A stretch of 12,101 bases of DNA, from positions 1-12,101 of the forward strand of contig CAMLYN010000025.1 of the NCBI GenBank assembly GCA_946491675.1, read 5' to 3'. The DNA is from an uncultured Mycoplasmatota bacterium. Its GTDB lineage: Bacteria; Bacillota_I; Bacilli_A; RF39; UBA660. Positions 1 to 8,493 of the stretch are shown here, piece after piece (the first letter of the stretch is position 1; each line of letters begins with the position of its first letter). The translations under genes and the position numbers were made by a program. The notes below the pieces were generated by a model. The model worked only from the letters and a program-made list of their open reading frames with translations, made no database searches and was not told where the DNA came from.

Positions 1-113
1 AACTCTTTTATAGTAACGTGGTATTTTTCATATTTATTTCGTCCTAAATTATATTTGATTGTAACTTTTTGTCCTATATAGTTATTTAATTTACTTCTAA
101 CTTCTCCAATCAT
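1..113 (-). CDS. veg: Veg family protein, 5' part (runs off the left edge)
   Basis: The reading frame begins with ATG at 113-111 and stays open to the window edge, giving about 37 N-terminal residues (MIGEVRSKLNNYIGQK...). The pattern 'vrskLnnyiGqkvtik...GRnKyek...v.i.E' matches Veg, a small (~80-90 aa) Firmicutes protein linked to biofilm and spore-outgrowth phenotypes in Bacillus. Its ATG overlaps the yabG stop as ATGA, so the two are probably translationally coupled. The yabG-veg order is a conserved Firmicutes arrangement and supports the call. The only Shine-Dalgarno-like stretch is a weak GGGG inside the end of yabG, consistent with coupling. The C-terminal half lies outside the window, so the identity rests on the N-terminal motif plus synteny. 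Confidence 0.72.
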   Translation of the reverse strand, partial: MIGEVRSKLNNYIGQKVTIKYNLGRNKYEKYHVTIKE

Positions 114-889
114 CTTGGATACCCCGTATACATAGTTCCTCTAGTAATAACTCCCCCAATACCACTTTTACCATATTTTGTTTTTTCAATAATTCCCTTT
201 AAATCAATATTATGATTAACATCTGACAAACTCATTTTAGTTGCGATTATTGCCGGATCTAAAGCATGGATATTTACTCTTTTAGGCGAAGAAGCAAAAT
301 TAGCACCAGCTTTAATTAACTCTTCATAATCTGATTGACAAGCACCAGCTATAATAATTAATTTATCATGACTTTTTTCAAATTTTCTAGCTTCTTGAAT
401 TGCTTTAACAAAATTCACACTATTTTTATAAGCATTAATATTATCTTGAGTACCTTTTTTCTTATAATAAGCATCATGTCCGGTTATAACAATAATATTA
501 GGATTGTATTCTTCTAACCAATCCCTTATGTATAAAGGTATATTTTCCTCTATTTCATTTATTCCAACAGCCCAAATATTAGCTTCTTTATAATAATTTA
601 AACATCTATTTAAATAATCTAAATCACTATCAATATGTAATATTTTTCCTGGTAAGTAAAAATAATCATCGCGATTTAATGCTACATCTGGTTTCACTCT
701 TTCTTCAAATTCTTTATCTTCTTCATCAACACTATCAAATTTAACTAGATCTTCTTTTTCACTATCAGCACATAATCGAACATTTAAACCTTTCAAATAA
801 TATACATTGTCAATAATATCAGTTATGACAAAAACAGTATCATTATTGTATGACTTTCTTGTAACTAAATCACCTATGTCAAAATTCAT
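110..889 (-). CDS. yabG: Sporulation-specific protease YabG (peptidase family U57)
   Basis: This is a 259-residue protein; Bacillus YabG is about 290. YabG is a spore-coat-associated protease that processes coat and cortex-related proteins in the mother cell. Visible family features are the N-terminal 'FDIGDLVTRKSYNND', the block PGKILHIDSD at about 80-89, 'VITGHDAYY' at about 134-142 and the signature GACQSDYEEL at about 182-191 with Cys184, followed by 'FASSPKRVNIHALDP'. The Cys in this signature is the proposed catalytic residue in clostridial YabG; treat that as family knowledge. An upstream TTG at 901 would extend the ORF, but it lies in the ribosome binding site GGGTGAT (899-893). The ATG at 889, five bases after GGTG, is therefore the better start. 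A sigma-E-like promoter lies just upstream. Downstream it overlaps veg by four bases. Confidence 0.93.
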   Translation of the reverse strand: MNFDIGDLVTRKSYNNDTVFVITDIIDNVYYLKGLNVRLCADSEKEDLVKFDSVDEEDKEFEERVKPDVALNRDDYFYLPGKILHIDSDLDYLNRCLNYYKEANIWAVGINEIEENIPLYIRDWLEEYNPNIIVITGHDAYYKKKGTQDNINAYKNSVNFVKAIQEARKFEKSHDKLIIIAGACQSDYEELIKAGANFASSPKRVNIHALDPAIIATKMSLSDVNHNIDLKGIIEKTKYGKSGIGGVITRGTMYTGYPR

Positions 890-904
890 ATAATCACCCA
901 AGTA

Positions 905-933
905 AGTATATGAAATATTAATTTAGAATATGA
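905..933 (-). promoter_or_regulatory. Sigma-E-type (mother-cell sporulation) promoter of yabG
   Basis: On the minus strand TCATATT (933-927), then 14 bases, then CATATACT (912-905). The Bacillus sigma-E consensus is roughly kmATATT - 14/15 - CATACAmT, so one -10 position differs and the spacer is ideal. Sigma-K (AC - 16/17 - CATAnnnTA) fits less well because the -10 lacks the final TA at the right place. The predicted transcript would start within a few bases of the GGGTGAT ribosome binding site, so the leader is very short. The site begins exactly where the T-tract of the upstream gene's terminator ends. Confidence 0.6.
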
Positions 934-958
934 AAAAATAAGGATTTATTCCTTATTT
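933..958 (-). terminator. Rho-independent terminator of the prepilin-Hint gene
   Basis: Read on the minus strand, an 8-bp stem AAATAAGG / CCTTATTT with a 7-base loop is followed by six T residues (938-933). The TAA stop of the prepilin-Hint gene (948-946) sits in the loop. The stem has only two G-C pairs, so strength is moderate. It separates this unit from yabG. Confidence 0.6.
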
Positions 959-2838
959 ATTATATCATCTTGCTCCAACCTTTTTATATAACCAAATATA
1001 TCCTTATCTAACGCAATATTATTTTTATTAATATCTAAATCTTGTTCTTTTAATCGTAATCCATCAATCCATTTTTTTGAAATTCCAATTAATTTTTTAC
1101 CATCATTTAAATTCTTATTAATTTTTTTAAATTTCATATTTTCAATTTCATAAATATTATTAAATCTGCAAGATGTCAAAATATCATTTGTGAACAAATT
1201 AATGTGATAATTTGTGATAACATTGCAATAATCAATATTTTCATAAATAACTTTTTTTTCAATTAAAGTTACTTCTTCACCTTTAGAATTAAATGTTGTA
1301 GTTCCAAGTGGTGTATCATCAGTCATCGGATAAGTAAATTTTCCTTTTTCTTTATTAAATATTCTATGTTGATTAATTGTTTTTAAAATAGAACCATCAC
1401 TAAATTTTAATAAATTATAATTATCGATTGTTTTTTGTTTCATAATCCATAATGGTTTAGCATAAGTAAATTCCCCTTTATCAAAATCCCAAGCTAATAC
1501 TAAATCATCATAATTTAAGTCTCTTATTTTTTTTCTTTTTCTTTTTTTCTTCTTTTTATCATAGACAATAATCTCACTATCTGAACTTAAACATGAAGCC
1601 CATATTATTCCTTTATACCAAGGAGTAGGCTCATAATCTTCATTTATAAATTGAATATGTATAGTTGTATAACCTGTTATACCAGAACTTTCACTTTCAC
1701 TTTCAATCAAATATTTTAATTTATTATCTTCATAAAATACATTGTATATTGTAGGATTTGAACGTAATACTAAGTTATAATTTAAATGTTTTAATTCATA
1801 ATAAACACTATTACTACATGATTCACTATATAAATCACAAGTATAAATATTAACGCCTTCATACTCATCAAATAATTTCAGTTCAATTTCACCTATTATA
1901 TCTTCTTTTATATAATCAGGACTTTGAAAAATTTCATAAATTTCATCTGGATCAAAAGAATAAGGTAATAATTGTTTTATTTTAATTAATCTTCTTTTAG
2001 TTACACAATTGTTTCGACTATCACAAGCTTTATATTCAACTATTTTATCAGTTGGTAATGTATCAAAGCCACGTGTTTCAACATTAATTGTTTCACCACT
2101 ATTATCAGTTGCTGATACACCTTCTAATAAATCAAAAGAAATTAATTGTTCTTTAGTTAATTCAACATTGTTAGGAATAACTAAGTTAGGCGCTGTTGTG
2201 TCTCTTATAACAATTGTTCTTGTAACTCTTGATGTATAACCATTATCAGTTACACTATATATTGCCGTATAAGTCGTAAACTTACTAGTATCAACACTAG
2301 CTACTTCTTTTCCGTTTTCTTGATATATAATATCAATGTTTGATAAAGTTGTTCCTGCTTTTGATATTGCTTTGGCACCTTGTTCATTATATTGACTATT
2401 AATTTCAACAAATTCAACATGACCACCATTTAAAACAATTATTGGAGCATTTTCATTATAATCGTCAGTTATATCACTACCACTTTCAGTATCAATTGTA
2501 ATTATATAATCATTATTTTTAAACTCAATTGTTATCATCATATCGTTGGGAATTAACTCACCAGTTCTTGGATCTCTTACATCTAATGGTACATCACCAG
2601 ATTCTTTTAAAGTCAATAAAGTTACAGTGATCGTTTCACCATCTTGATCTGGTAATAAACTAAGATTTTTATAAGCCCATTTTTCAGCTCCTAGTTTTAT
2701 TTCTTCTAATTGTGAATTATACAATCTTTCTTTATTATCTTTAATACTCTTGGTTACAATTGGAAATGTTATTAATGCTATTACTGCTAAAACTAGTAAT
2801 ACTCCTAACAATTCAACTAAAGTAAATCCTCTTTTCAT
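946..2838 (-). CDS. Prepilin-like protein with Ig-like modules and a C-terminal Hint domain
   Basis: This 630-residue protein begins MKRGFTLVELL, a type IV prepilin/type II pseudopilin signal. Prepilin peptidase would cut after Gly4, leaving Phe as residue 1 and Glu9 as the conserved Glu+5, followed by a hydrophobic helix to about residue 28. Residues ~130-212 and ~213-290 look like two Ig-like (DUF5011/HYR-type) modules, each with a bacterial surface-protein 'y.vtD..g' pattern. Residues ~290-405 are not recognised. From Cys416 ('ASCLSSDSEIIVYD') to about Asn561 it resembles a Hint domain: N-terminal Cys, 'kIRDLnydDLVLAWD', 'FSDGSILKTINQH' (His491, block B-like) and 'YHINLFTNDILTSCRFNN'. The canonical C-terminal His-Asn is absent, so any activity is more likely N-terminal cleavage than splicing. 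About 70 unassigned residues follow. The start ATG follows AGGTGG by five bases. It has its own promoter and terminator. No assembly ATPase or prepilin peptidase gene is nearby. Confidence 0.82.
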   Translation of the reverse strand: MKRGFTLVELLGVLLVLAVIALITFPIVTKSIKDNKERLYNSQLEEIKLGAEKWAYKNLSLLPDQDGETITVTLLTLKESGDVPLDVRDPRTGELIPNDMMITIEFKNNDYIITIDTESGSDITDDYNENAPIIVLNGGHVEFVEINSQYNEQGAKAISKAGTTLSNIDIIYQENGKEVASVDTSKFTTYTAIYSVTDNGYTSRVTRTIVIRDTTAPNLVIPNNVELTKEQLISFDLLEGVSATDNSGETINVETRGFDTLPTDKIVEYKACDSRNNCVTKRRLIKIKQLLPYSFDPDEIYEIFQSPDYIKEDIIGEIELKLFDEYEGVNIYTCDLYSESCSNSVYYELKHLNYNLVLRSNPTIYNVFYEDNKLKYLIESESESSGITGYTTIHIQFINEDYEPTPWYKGIIWASCLSSDSEIIVYDKKKKKRKRKKIRDLNYDDLVLAWDFDKGEFTYAKPLWIMKQKTIDNYNLLKFSDGSILKTINQHRIFNKEKGKFTYPMTDDTPLGTTTFNSKGEEVTLIEKKVIYENIDYCNVITNYHINLFTNDILTSCRFNNIYEIENMKFKKINKNLNDGKKLIGISKKWIDGLRLKEQDLDINKNNIALDKDIFGYIKRLEQDDIINKE

Positions 2839-2854
2839 TATACCACCTATAATA

Positions 2855-2883
2855 ATTATATATTTTTAATGCTTTAGAGTCAA
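2855..2883 (-). promoter_or_regulatory. Sigma-A-type promoter of the prepilin-Hint gene
   Basis: On the minus strand TTGACT (2883-2878), a 17-base spacer and TATAAT (2860-2855), only one base from the consensus. The -35 box contains the TGA stop codon of the DUF421 gene (2882-2880). Transcription would start near 2850-2848, immediately at the AGGTGG ribosome binding site, so the leader is about 10-13 bases. Confidence 0.72.
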
Positions 2884-3509
2884 TTAGTTTCACTTTTTTT
2901 AATAATATACGTTTTGTCTTTTGTATAAAATGCATAAAAAACTTCATTTAATTTCAATTTGTTTTTATTTAAAATACTATAGACCCAATCAATATCTTTA
3001 TTCATATTTTTAACTGTATCGACATCAATTACACCATCTAAAATAATTGGCATCGGATAAACATTATTATCACTAAAAACTGATAATTTACCATTGTTTT
3101 CTAATATGGCATAATTGACTTCATCCAAATTTTTAATTCCTTGTTCTCTTAATTGGGAAATTAAATCATCTAAACTATATCTTGTTTTTTGCATTTGTTT
3201 GAAATTAACTTTACCTTTATTGACTAAGACTTGAGGATTTCCATCAATAAATTTACGAAATGCATTACTTTTTAATGTTAGAAAACTTAAACCTACTTGA
3301 ATTATTACTAATAAAGCTATAGGAACGATTGAAACTAAAATTGAACGATCAATTTCTTCAATACTCATAGCAGCTAACTCAGCAATTAAAATAGATACGA
3401 TTAAGTCAATAATACTTAATTGACCCACTTCTTTTTTTCCCATAATTCGATAACAAACAACAATAAAAAAATACAAAATAAACGTTTTAATTATTATATT
3501 TATATACAT
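2880..3509 (-). CDS. DUF421 family (YetF-type) membrane protein
   Basis: A 209-residue protein of the DUF421 family, which includes Bacillus YetF, YdfR and YkjA. The biochemical role is not established. About three membrane helices occupy residues ~3-21, 32-50 and 57-78. The typical 'yRimGKKEvgQLsiiDLivsIliaElAA' block joins helices 1 and 2. The soluble C-terminal half has the family patterns 'GNPQVLVNKGKV', 'Q.tRySlDDLisQLReqGi' and 'EVnYAILEnNGkLSVf'. A GTG at 3518 would give a longer ORF but is part of the ribosome binding site AGGTGAT, so the ATG at 3509 is preferred. It is divergent from the TIGR04086 gene. Its own promoter is unclear: TTGTAT (3556-3551) and CATAAT (3531-3526) are 19 bases apart, a weak match. 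Its stop overlaps the next gene's -35 box. Confidence 0.88.
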   Translation of the reverse strand: MYINIIIKTFILYFFIVVCYRIMGKKEVGQLSIIDLIVSILIAELAAMSIEEIDRSILVSIVPIALLVIIQVGLSFLTLKSNAFRKFIDGNPQVLVNKGKVNFKQMQKTRYSLDDLISQLREQGIKNLDEVNYAILENNGKLSVFSDNNVYPMPIILDGVIDVDTVKNMNKDIDWVYSILNKNKLKLNEVFYAFYTKDKTYIIKKSETN

Positions 3510-3582
3510 TTCAATCACCTATCTTATTATGGTTAATGTTCTAAATTTTTATACAAGGACATATTAATTATTGGGTGATAAA

Positions 3583-5105
<1,523 letters not shown>

Positions 5106-5112
<7 letters not shown>

Positions 5113-5134
5113 GATATAAAAAATGTGTTATTAT
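5106..5134 (+). promoter_or_regulatory. Sigma-A-type promoter of the 5166-5732 gene
   Basis: A perfect TTGACA (5106-5111), 17 bases, TATTAT (5129-5134), with a predicted start near 5141. The strong ribosome binding site AAGGGGG follows at about 5151-5157, eight bases before the ATG. It overlaps the tgt -35 box on the other strand by six bases. Confidence 0.78.
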
Positions 5135-5165
5135 AACCAACGTAATTTTGAAGGGGGACTTATTT

Positions 5166-5732
5166 ATGGAAAGAATGAGAGAAAATACAATTAACTTTGA
5201 AAAAGTAGTTACTAAAGATGAATTATTAAAACTATCTAGTGAAGATATCGAATTAGCTAAAAAAGATGGTAGTCATCATTCTAACTATTTAAGAAGTAAT
5301 TTTGAAGGCAGTCAATTAATTGAATTATTAGCAAATAGAGCTCGTGAACTAGCTTTTTTAGGACATAAGTATCGTGACAAAAGTGATACCTTTAAAGAAT
5401 TACTAGCTGCTAATATTGCTTTTGCTGATGATGAAAAGTTTATAAAAGCTTTATTATCTAAAAATATTAACTATTATCAATTATTTTCTTATGCAAGAGC
5501 TGTTTCTAGTATCAAAAGAATTACTTTTATGGCTAAAGAATTGGAAGATGATGAAGTTAAGGTAGCAAGTAAAAAAATAAATACTTTATGTGCTGTTATC
5601 AGAAATTATTATGGTATTAAAGATTATAATTTAATTTTAGCTAAAATCGCTGAAGTTATAGCTTTTAGAAAAGACTTATATAAAAAATTAGAAGATGAAC
5701 AATTTGAAAAAGAGAAAAAAAAGAAGCTTTAA
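5166..5732 (+). CDS. Unrecognised small helical cytoplasmic protein
   Basis: I do not recognise this 188-residue protein. It has no signal peptide or membrane segment and is rich in Lys, Glu, Leu and Ala with few Pro or Gly, so it should be almost entirely alpha-helical. A His-His pair ('DGSHHSN', His37-His38) and a charged Lys-rich tail (KEKKKKL) are the most distinctive spots. The middle contains 'LLANRARELAFLGHKYRDK', similar in feel to helical-bundle repeats, but I cannot place it. ATG 5166 is chosen because it follows AAGGGGG by eight bases and a near-consensus promoter; a longer ORF starting at 5106 would begin inside the -35 box. The good promoter and ribosome binding site suggest solid expression. 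It converges on murF with a four-base stop overlap. Confidence 0.85.
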   Translation: MERMRENTINFEKVVTKDELLKLSSEDIELAKKDGSHHSNYLRSNFEGSQLIELLANRARELAFLGHKYRDKSDTFKELLAANIAFADDEKFIKALLSKNINYYQLFSYARAVSSIKRITFMAKELEDDEVKVASKKINTLCAVIRNYYGIKDYNLILAKIAEVIAFRKDLYKKLEDEQFEKEKKKKL

Positions 5733-5753
5733 TCAAGAGTTTCTTTTATTTTT
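5719..5753. terminator. Bidirectional terminator between the 5166-5732 gene and murF
   Basis: AAAAGAAGCT (5719-5728) pairs with AGTTTCTTTT (5738-5747), ten pairs including one G-U, around a nine-base loop. It is followed by a T-rich tract on the plus strand and an A-rich tract (Ts on the minus strand) on the left. The overlapping stops of the two genes (5729-5732) lie in the loop, as at 3951-3954. Confidence 0.68.
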
Positions 5754-6973
5754 TCTAAATTCATAGCCCGACTACCTTTAATATAAATAATACTATCATC
5801 AATAATATTTTCTTTTAAATATTTATTTAATTCTTTAATATTATTGAAATGTTTTCCTTTTATTAATTTAGTATAATTACCAATTAATAGTACTTGTTTA
5901 TTATTAATTTTTTTTAAATACTTATTTATTTTTTTATGATATTTCTTACTATATTTTCCTAATTCTAGCATATCGCCAATAATTATAAATTTAAATTCAT
6001 TTTTATTGTTTAATATTTCTAATCCTCCAACTAAAGATTCAAAACTACTATTATAACTGTCATCAATTATAGTATATTTATTTTTTATTATATTTAATCT
6101 ACCATCAATATTCTGATATTCGCTAATAGCTTCACTGATTAAATTTAGATCAATATTAAATAGCATTCCTACTTTAATAGCTATTAATACATCATTTAAT
6201 AAATGTCGATAAGAGTGGAAAACAAAATGAGTATTTTTAATATCAAATTCTACTTCATCTTGACATTTTATATTTTTTAAATTTAAACTTTTCTTATCAA
6301 CTCTAATGATATTTTTGTATTTAATTTTTTTTAGATATTTATCTTCATTATTAACAATTAAAAAGCCATCTTTCATACCATCTAATATTTCTAATTTTGC
6401 TTCTAAAATGTTTTTTTGATTACCTAAATTACCAATATGAGCAGTACCAATATTGGTAATTACTGCATAATTAGGTCTACATATATTTGATAAATAAGCT
6501 ATTTCACCCTGATGATTCATTCCTAATTCTGTTACTATTATATCGTAAGTATCATCTAAATTTAATAAGGTTAAAGGTAACCCAATATGATTATTATTGT
6601 TTTTAATTGATTTTAATACCTTATATTTTTTACTTAATACTAATGATATTAATTCTTTAGTTGTAGTTTTACCAACACTACCAGTAATTGCTATTAAAGG
6701 TATATTATATTTACTTCTTATATAACTAGCAATTTTACCTAATGTTTCAATACTTGATTTAACTTTAATATTTGGTATATTTTTAATATCTATTTCACTT
6801 ATAACAGCTACTGCGCCATTATCAATAGCTTCATTTATATAGTCATGGCCCTTATTAATTGCTAAAAATAAGTCACCTTGTTTTATATCTTTAGAATTAG
6901 TTTTTATTTTATTTATCATAGTATCTTTGTAAATAATACCATTGATTATTTTATTTAATTCACTTAATTGCAT
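5729..6973 (-). CDS. murF: UDP-MurNAc-tripeptide--D-Ala-D-Ala ligase (MurF)
   Basis: MurF adds D-Ala-D-Ala to UDP-MurNAc-tripeptide, the last cytoplasmic step of the peptidoglycan precursor. This 414-residue form is somewhat shorter than the usual ~450. The N-terminal domain has 'TNSKDIKQGDLFLAINKG'. The ATP-binding P-loop GSVGKTTTK is at about 98-106, then 'TELGMNHQGEI' and 'NIGTAHIGNLG' (~174-184). The C-terminal ligase domain shows 'IDDSYNSS' (~303-310), 'IIGDMLELG' (~331-339) and 'IKGSRAMNLE' (~398-407). A GTG at 6982 belongs to the ribosome binding site AGGTGAA, so ATG 6973 is used. Upstream lies the terminator of the lectin-like gene. A -10-like TATATT without a clear -35 leaves the promoter undefined, and read-through is possible. 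No ddl or mraY is adjacent. Confidence 0.96.
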   Translation of the reverse strand: MQLSELNKIINGIIYKDTMINKIKTNSKDIKQGDLFLAINKGHDYINEAIDNGAVAVISEIDIKNIPNIKVKSSIETLGKIASYIRSKYNIPLIAITGSVGKTTTKELISLVLSKKYKVLKSIKNNNNHIGLPLTLLNLDDTYDIIVTELGMNHQGEIAYLSNICRPNYAVITNIGTAHIGNLGNQKNILEAKLEILDGMKDGFLIVNNEDKYLKKIKYKNIIRVDKKSLNLKNIKCQDEVEFDIKNTHFVFHSYRHLLNDVLIAIKVGMLFNIDLNLISEAISEYQNIDGRLNIIKNKYTIIDDSYNSSFESLVGGLEILNNKNEFKFIIIGDMLELGKYSKKYHKKINKYLKKINNKQVLLIGNYTKLIKGKHFNNIKELNKYLKENIIDDSIIYIKGSRAMNLEKIKETLD

Positions 6974-7002
6974 AGAATTCACCTAATATATTTTATGCAA
7001 TT

Positions 7003-7031
7003 AAAAAAAACTGATTAATTTTAATCAGTTT
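7003..7031 (-). terminator. Rho-independent terminator of the lectin-like prepilin gene
   Basis: A perfect 11-bp inverted repeat AAACTGATTAA / TTAATCAGTTT with a two-base loop (7008-7031; realistically 9-10 bp with a slightly larger loop), followed on the minus strand by Ts to 7003. It begins six bases after the stop codon. The same hairpin could double as a downstream structural element if the gene is a retroelement target (see findings). Confidence 0.75.
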
Positions 7032-7036
7032 GAAAT

Positions 7037-7200
7037 CTATCTGGAAAGGACGGCATGAGCACTGTAGTAAGACGTCGCTAAGCCAGTAAGGTTGCCGAAG
7101 GTGAATACGCCAGAATAGGCAACATCGTCATAGTAGCCCCCACGAAGGAACCACGGGTTAGTCGAGAAAACGAAGTACGCATAATCGCCATACCATCCTC
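7037..7200 (-). repeat. Putative variable repeat (VR) of a diversity-generating retroelement
   Basis: By hand count 82 of 160 bases at 7041-7200 are G or C (about 51%), against 20% at 6961-7020 and 27% at 7261-7320. It encodes the last ~54 residues, from about GGWYGDYAYF to AVLSR. Between 'WFLRGG' and 'AVLSR' the codons at likely variable positions are mostly NNC or NNT (TAC, TAT, GAC, GAT, GTT, TCT, ACC, GGC, CTT, ACT, AGT, GCT, CAT). That is the pattern expected from AAC/AAT template codons after adenine mutagenesis. TTA, GCG and ACG near the end do not fit simply. Invariant codons (TGG TTC .. CGT GGG GGC; GGC GTA TTC; GCC GTC CTT) interleave. No template repeat or reverse transcriptase is present, so this is inference from pattern. 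Confidence 0.62.
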
Positions 7201-8437
7201 CATTAGTATTCCCATATGTTGATAAGGTTTCTTTCGTTGCATCGCCTAACTTTCCTCGACTATGTGTTGTATAACTACTATTATACGTATATTTGTCATA
7301 ATATTTTTCTTCTGGGGCTTCACTAAATCCTGATGAACTAGCATTAAAATTTCCACTTCTATTGACCATATTTCCCATTACTCGCTCATATGCTCCTCCA
7401 CTCATATCATATACTCCATATATTGTTCCGGTGGTACTTGCTTTTGTTCCTAAACTCCTATCACTTGCATATTCTCCGATATTTCCATCACTACCTACTA
7501 TTTTCCCATCATAAGTATAACTTCCATATGTACTAGATCCACTTCCTGTTGTTCCTAAACTTCTTCCTGTATAATAACCACTACTATTATTTTTATATAC
7601 TTCTTCTCCTATTCCATATTTACTGTGGGATAAATAGGCTACTGCTCCCCATTCCATATTCTTCATCATATGACTATCTCCATTTAGATTATATGTGGTT
7701 TCTATATTTTGAATTGCTGTAAAAAAAATTGAGTTTGTTTCCTTTCTTAAACTGCTTACATTCGGTTTTATTGTTATTTTATTTGTACTTCCACTTATTT
7801 CAAACTTACCTACCCAAAAACCAGTTAATTCTTCATCACCGAAAGTAAATGCTGGATGGGTATACCAATTACCATTAGTAGCATTGGTACATGTTTCACT
7901 GATTAAATTTCCTTCACTATCAGTTTGATTAATTGCATCAGTACATGTTACTGTTCCTGTTGTTGCTGTTCCATTTTCAAATGTTATATTAATTATTTGT
8001 TCTGATACACTTCCATTATCTGCATTAAATAATTGATATTTATATCTTGGTATCCAAACATACCATAATGCTATATCATCTTCACTTATCGTATCGCCAA
8101 CATTTTTATTTACTCCATCATTTAACACTACTGCATTAGCCCATTCTTTATTATCATAATTATACCATTCTTCAGACAAATCGGCATATATCCAATTACT
8201 TCCATCGTATTTTATTGGAATCATATTATTTAATAGTTCCGGACTATTTGCACCACTTCGATCACGATAAATTAATTTAGTCACTTCATCATTTAACTCA
8301 TTCATAACATCATTTTTTAATTTATCCAAGATTAACTTTCGGCTACCTAAAATACTTAAAACACCAAATATTAATATTAAAAATAAAATTAAAATCGAAT
8401 AAATTATTCCACTAACTGCAAACCCTTTATTATTCAA
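7037..8437 (-). CDS. Prepilin-like protein with C-type-lectin/FGE-like variable C-terminus (putative DGR target)
   Basis: The 466-residue protein starts MNNKGFAVSG, a prepilin-like signal: Lys-Gly-Phe followed by a long hydrophobic helix, then a charged amphipathic segment as in pilins. The Glu+5 of classical type IV pilins is missing. The C-terminal half carries formylglycine-generating-enzyme/C-type-lectin-fold marks: 'GFWVGKFE' (~206-213), 'MKNMEWGAVAYLS' (~258-270), 'GVYDMSGGAYERV' (~341-353), 'WFLRGG' (~429-434) and the ending 'AVLSR'. This fold is typical of DGR variable proteins. An RSLGT-containing segment occurs twice, ~35 residues apart. The tail (7037-7200) differs sharply in base composition. 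Two TTG codons compete as start; 8437 lies seven bases after GAAGGTG whereas 8443 lies one base after it, so 8437 is preferred. The gene has its own promoter and terminator. Ligand and function are unknown. Confidence 0.85.
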   Translation of the reverse strand: MNNKGFAVSGIIYSILILFLILIFGVLSILGSRKLILDKLKNDVMNELNDEVTKLIYRDRSGANSPELLNNMIPIKYDGSNWIYADLSEEWYNYDNKEWANAVVLNDGVNKNVGDTISEDDIALWYVWIPRYKYQLFNADNGSVSEQIINITFENGTATTGTVTCTDAINQTDSEGNLISETCTNATNGNWYTHPAFTFGDEELTGFWVGKFEISGSTNKITIKPNVSSLRKETNSIFFTAIQNIETTYNLNGDSHMMKNMEWGAVAYLSHSKYGIGEEVYKNNSSGYYTGRSLGTTGSGSSTYGSYTYDGKIVGSDGNIGEYASDRSLGTKASTTGTIYGVYDMSGGAYERVMGNMVNRSGNFNASSSGFSEAPEEKYYDKYTYNSSYTTHSRGKLGDATKETLSTYGNTNGGWYGDYAYFVFSTNPWFLRGGYYDDVAYSGVFTFGNLTGLATSYYSAHAVLSR

Positions 8438-8463
8438 ATTCAAGCACCTTCTTTACTATAAAA

Positions 8464-8492
8464 ATTATATCAAATATCAAAAAAATTTACAA
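8464..8492 (-). promoter_or_regulatory. Sigma-A-type promoter of the lectin-like prepilin gene
   Basis: On the minus strand TTGTAA (8492-8487), 17 bases, TATAAT (8469-8464). The predicted start is near 8457, giving a leader of about 20 bases to TTG 8437. It lies immediately downstream of the YihY operon terminator. Confidence 0.7.
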
Positions 8493-8493
8493 C

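Noticed and set aside
2009..2239. Plus-strand ORF of 76 codons
   Set aside because: It lies wholly antisense to the Ig-like part of the prepilin-Hint gene, has no ribosome binding site, and encodes no recognisable protein.
7037..8443. TTG at 8443 as start of the lectin-like prepilin
   Set aside because: Only one base separates it from GAAGGTG; the next TTG at 8437 has normal spacing and gives the usual MNNKGF beginning.
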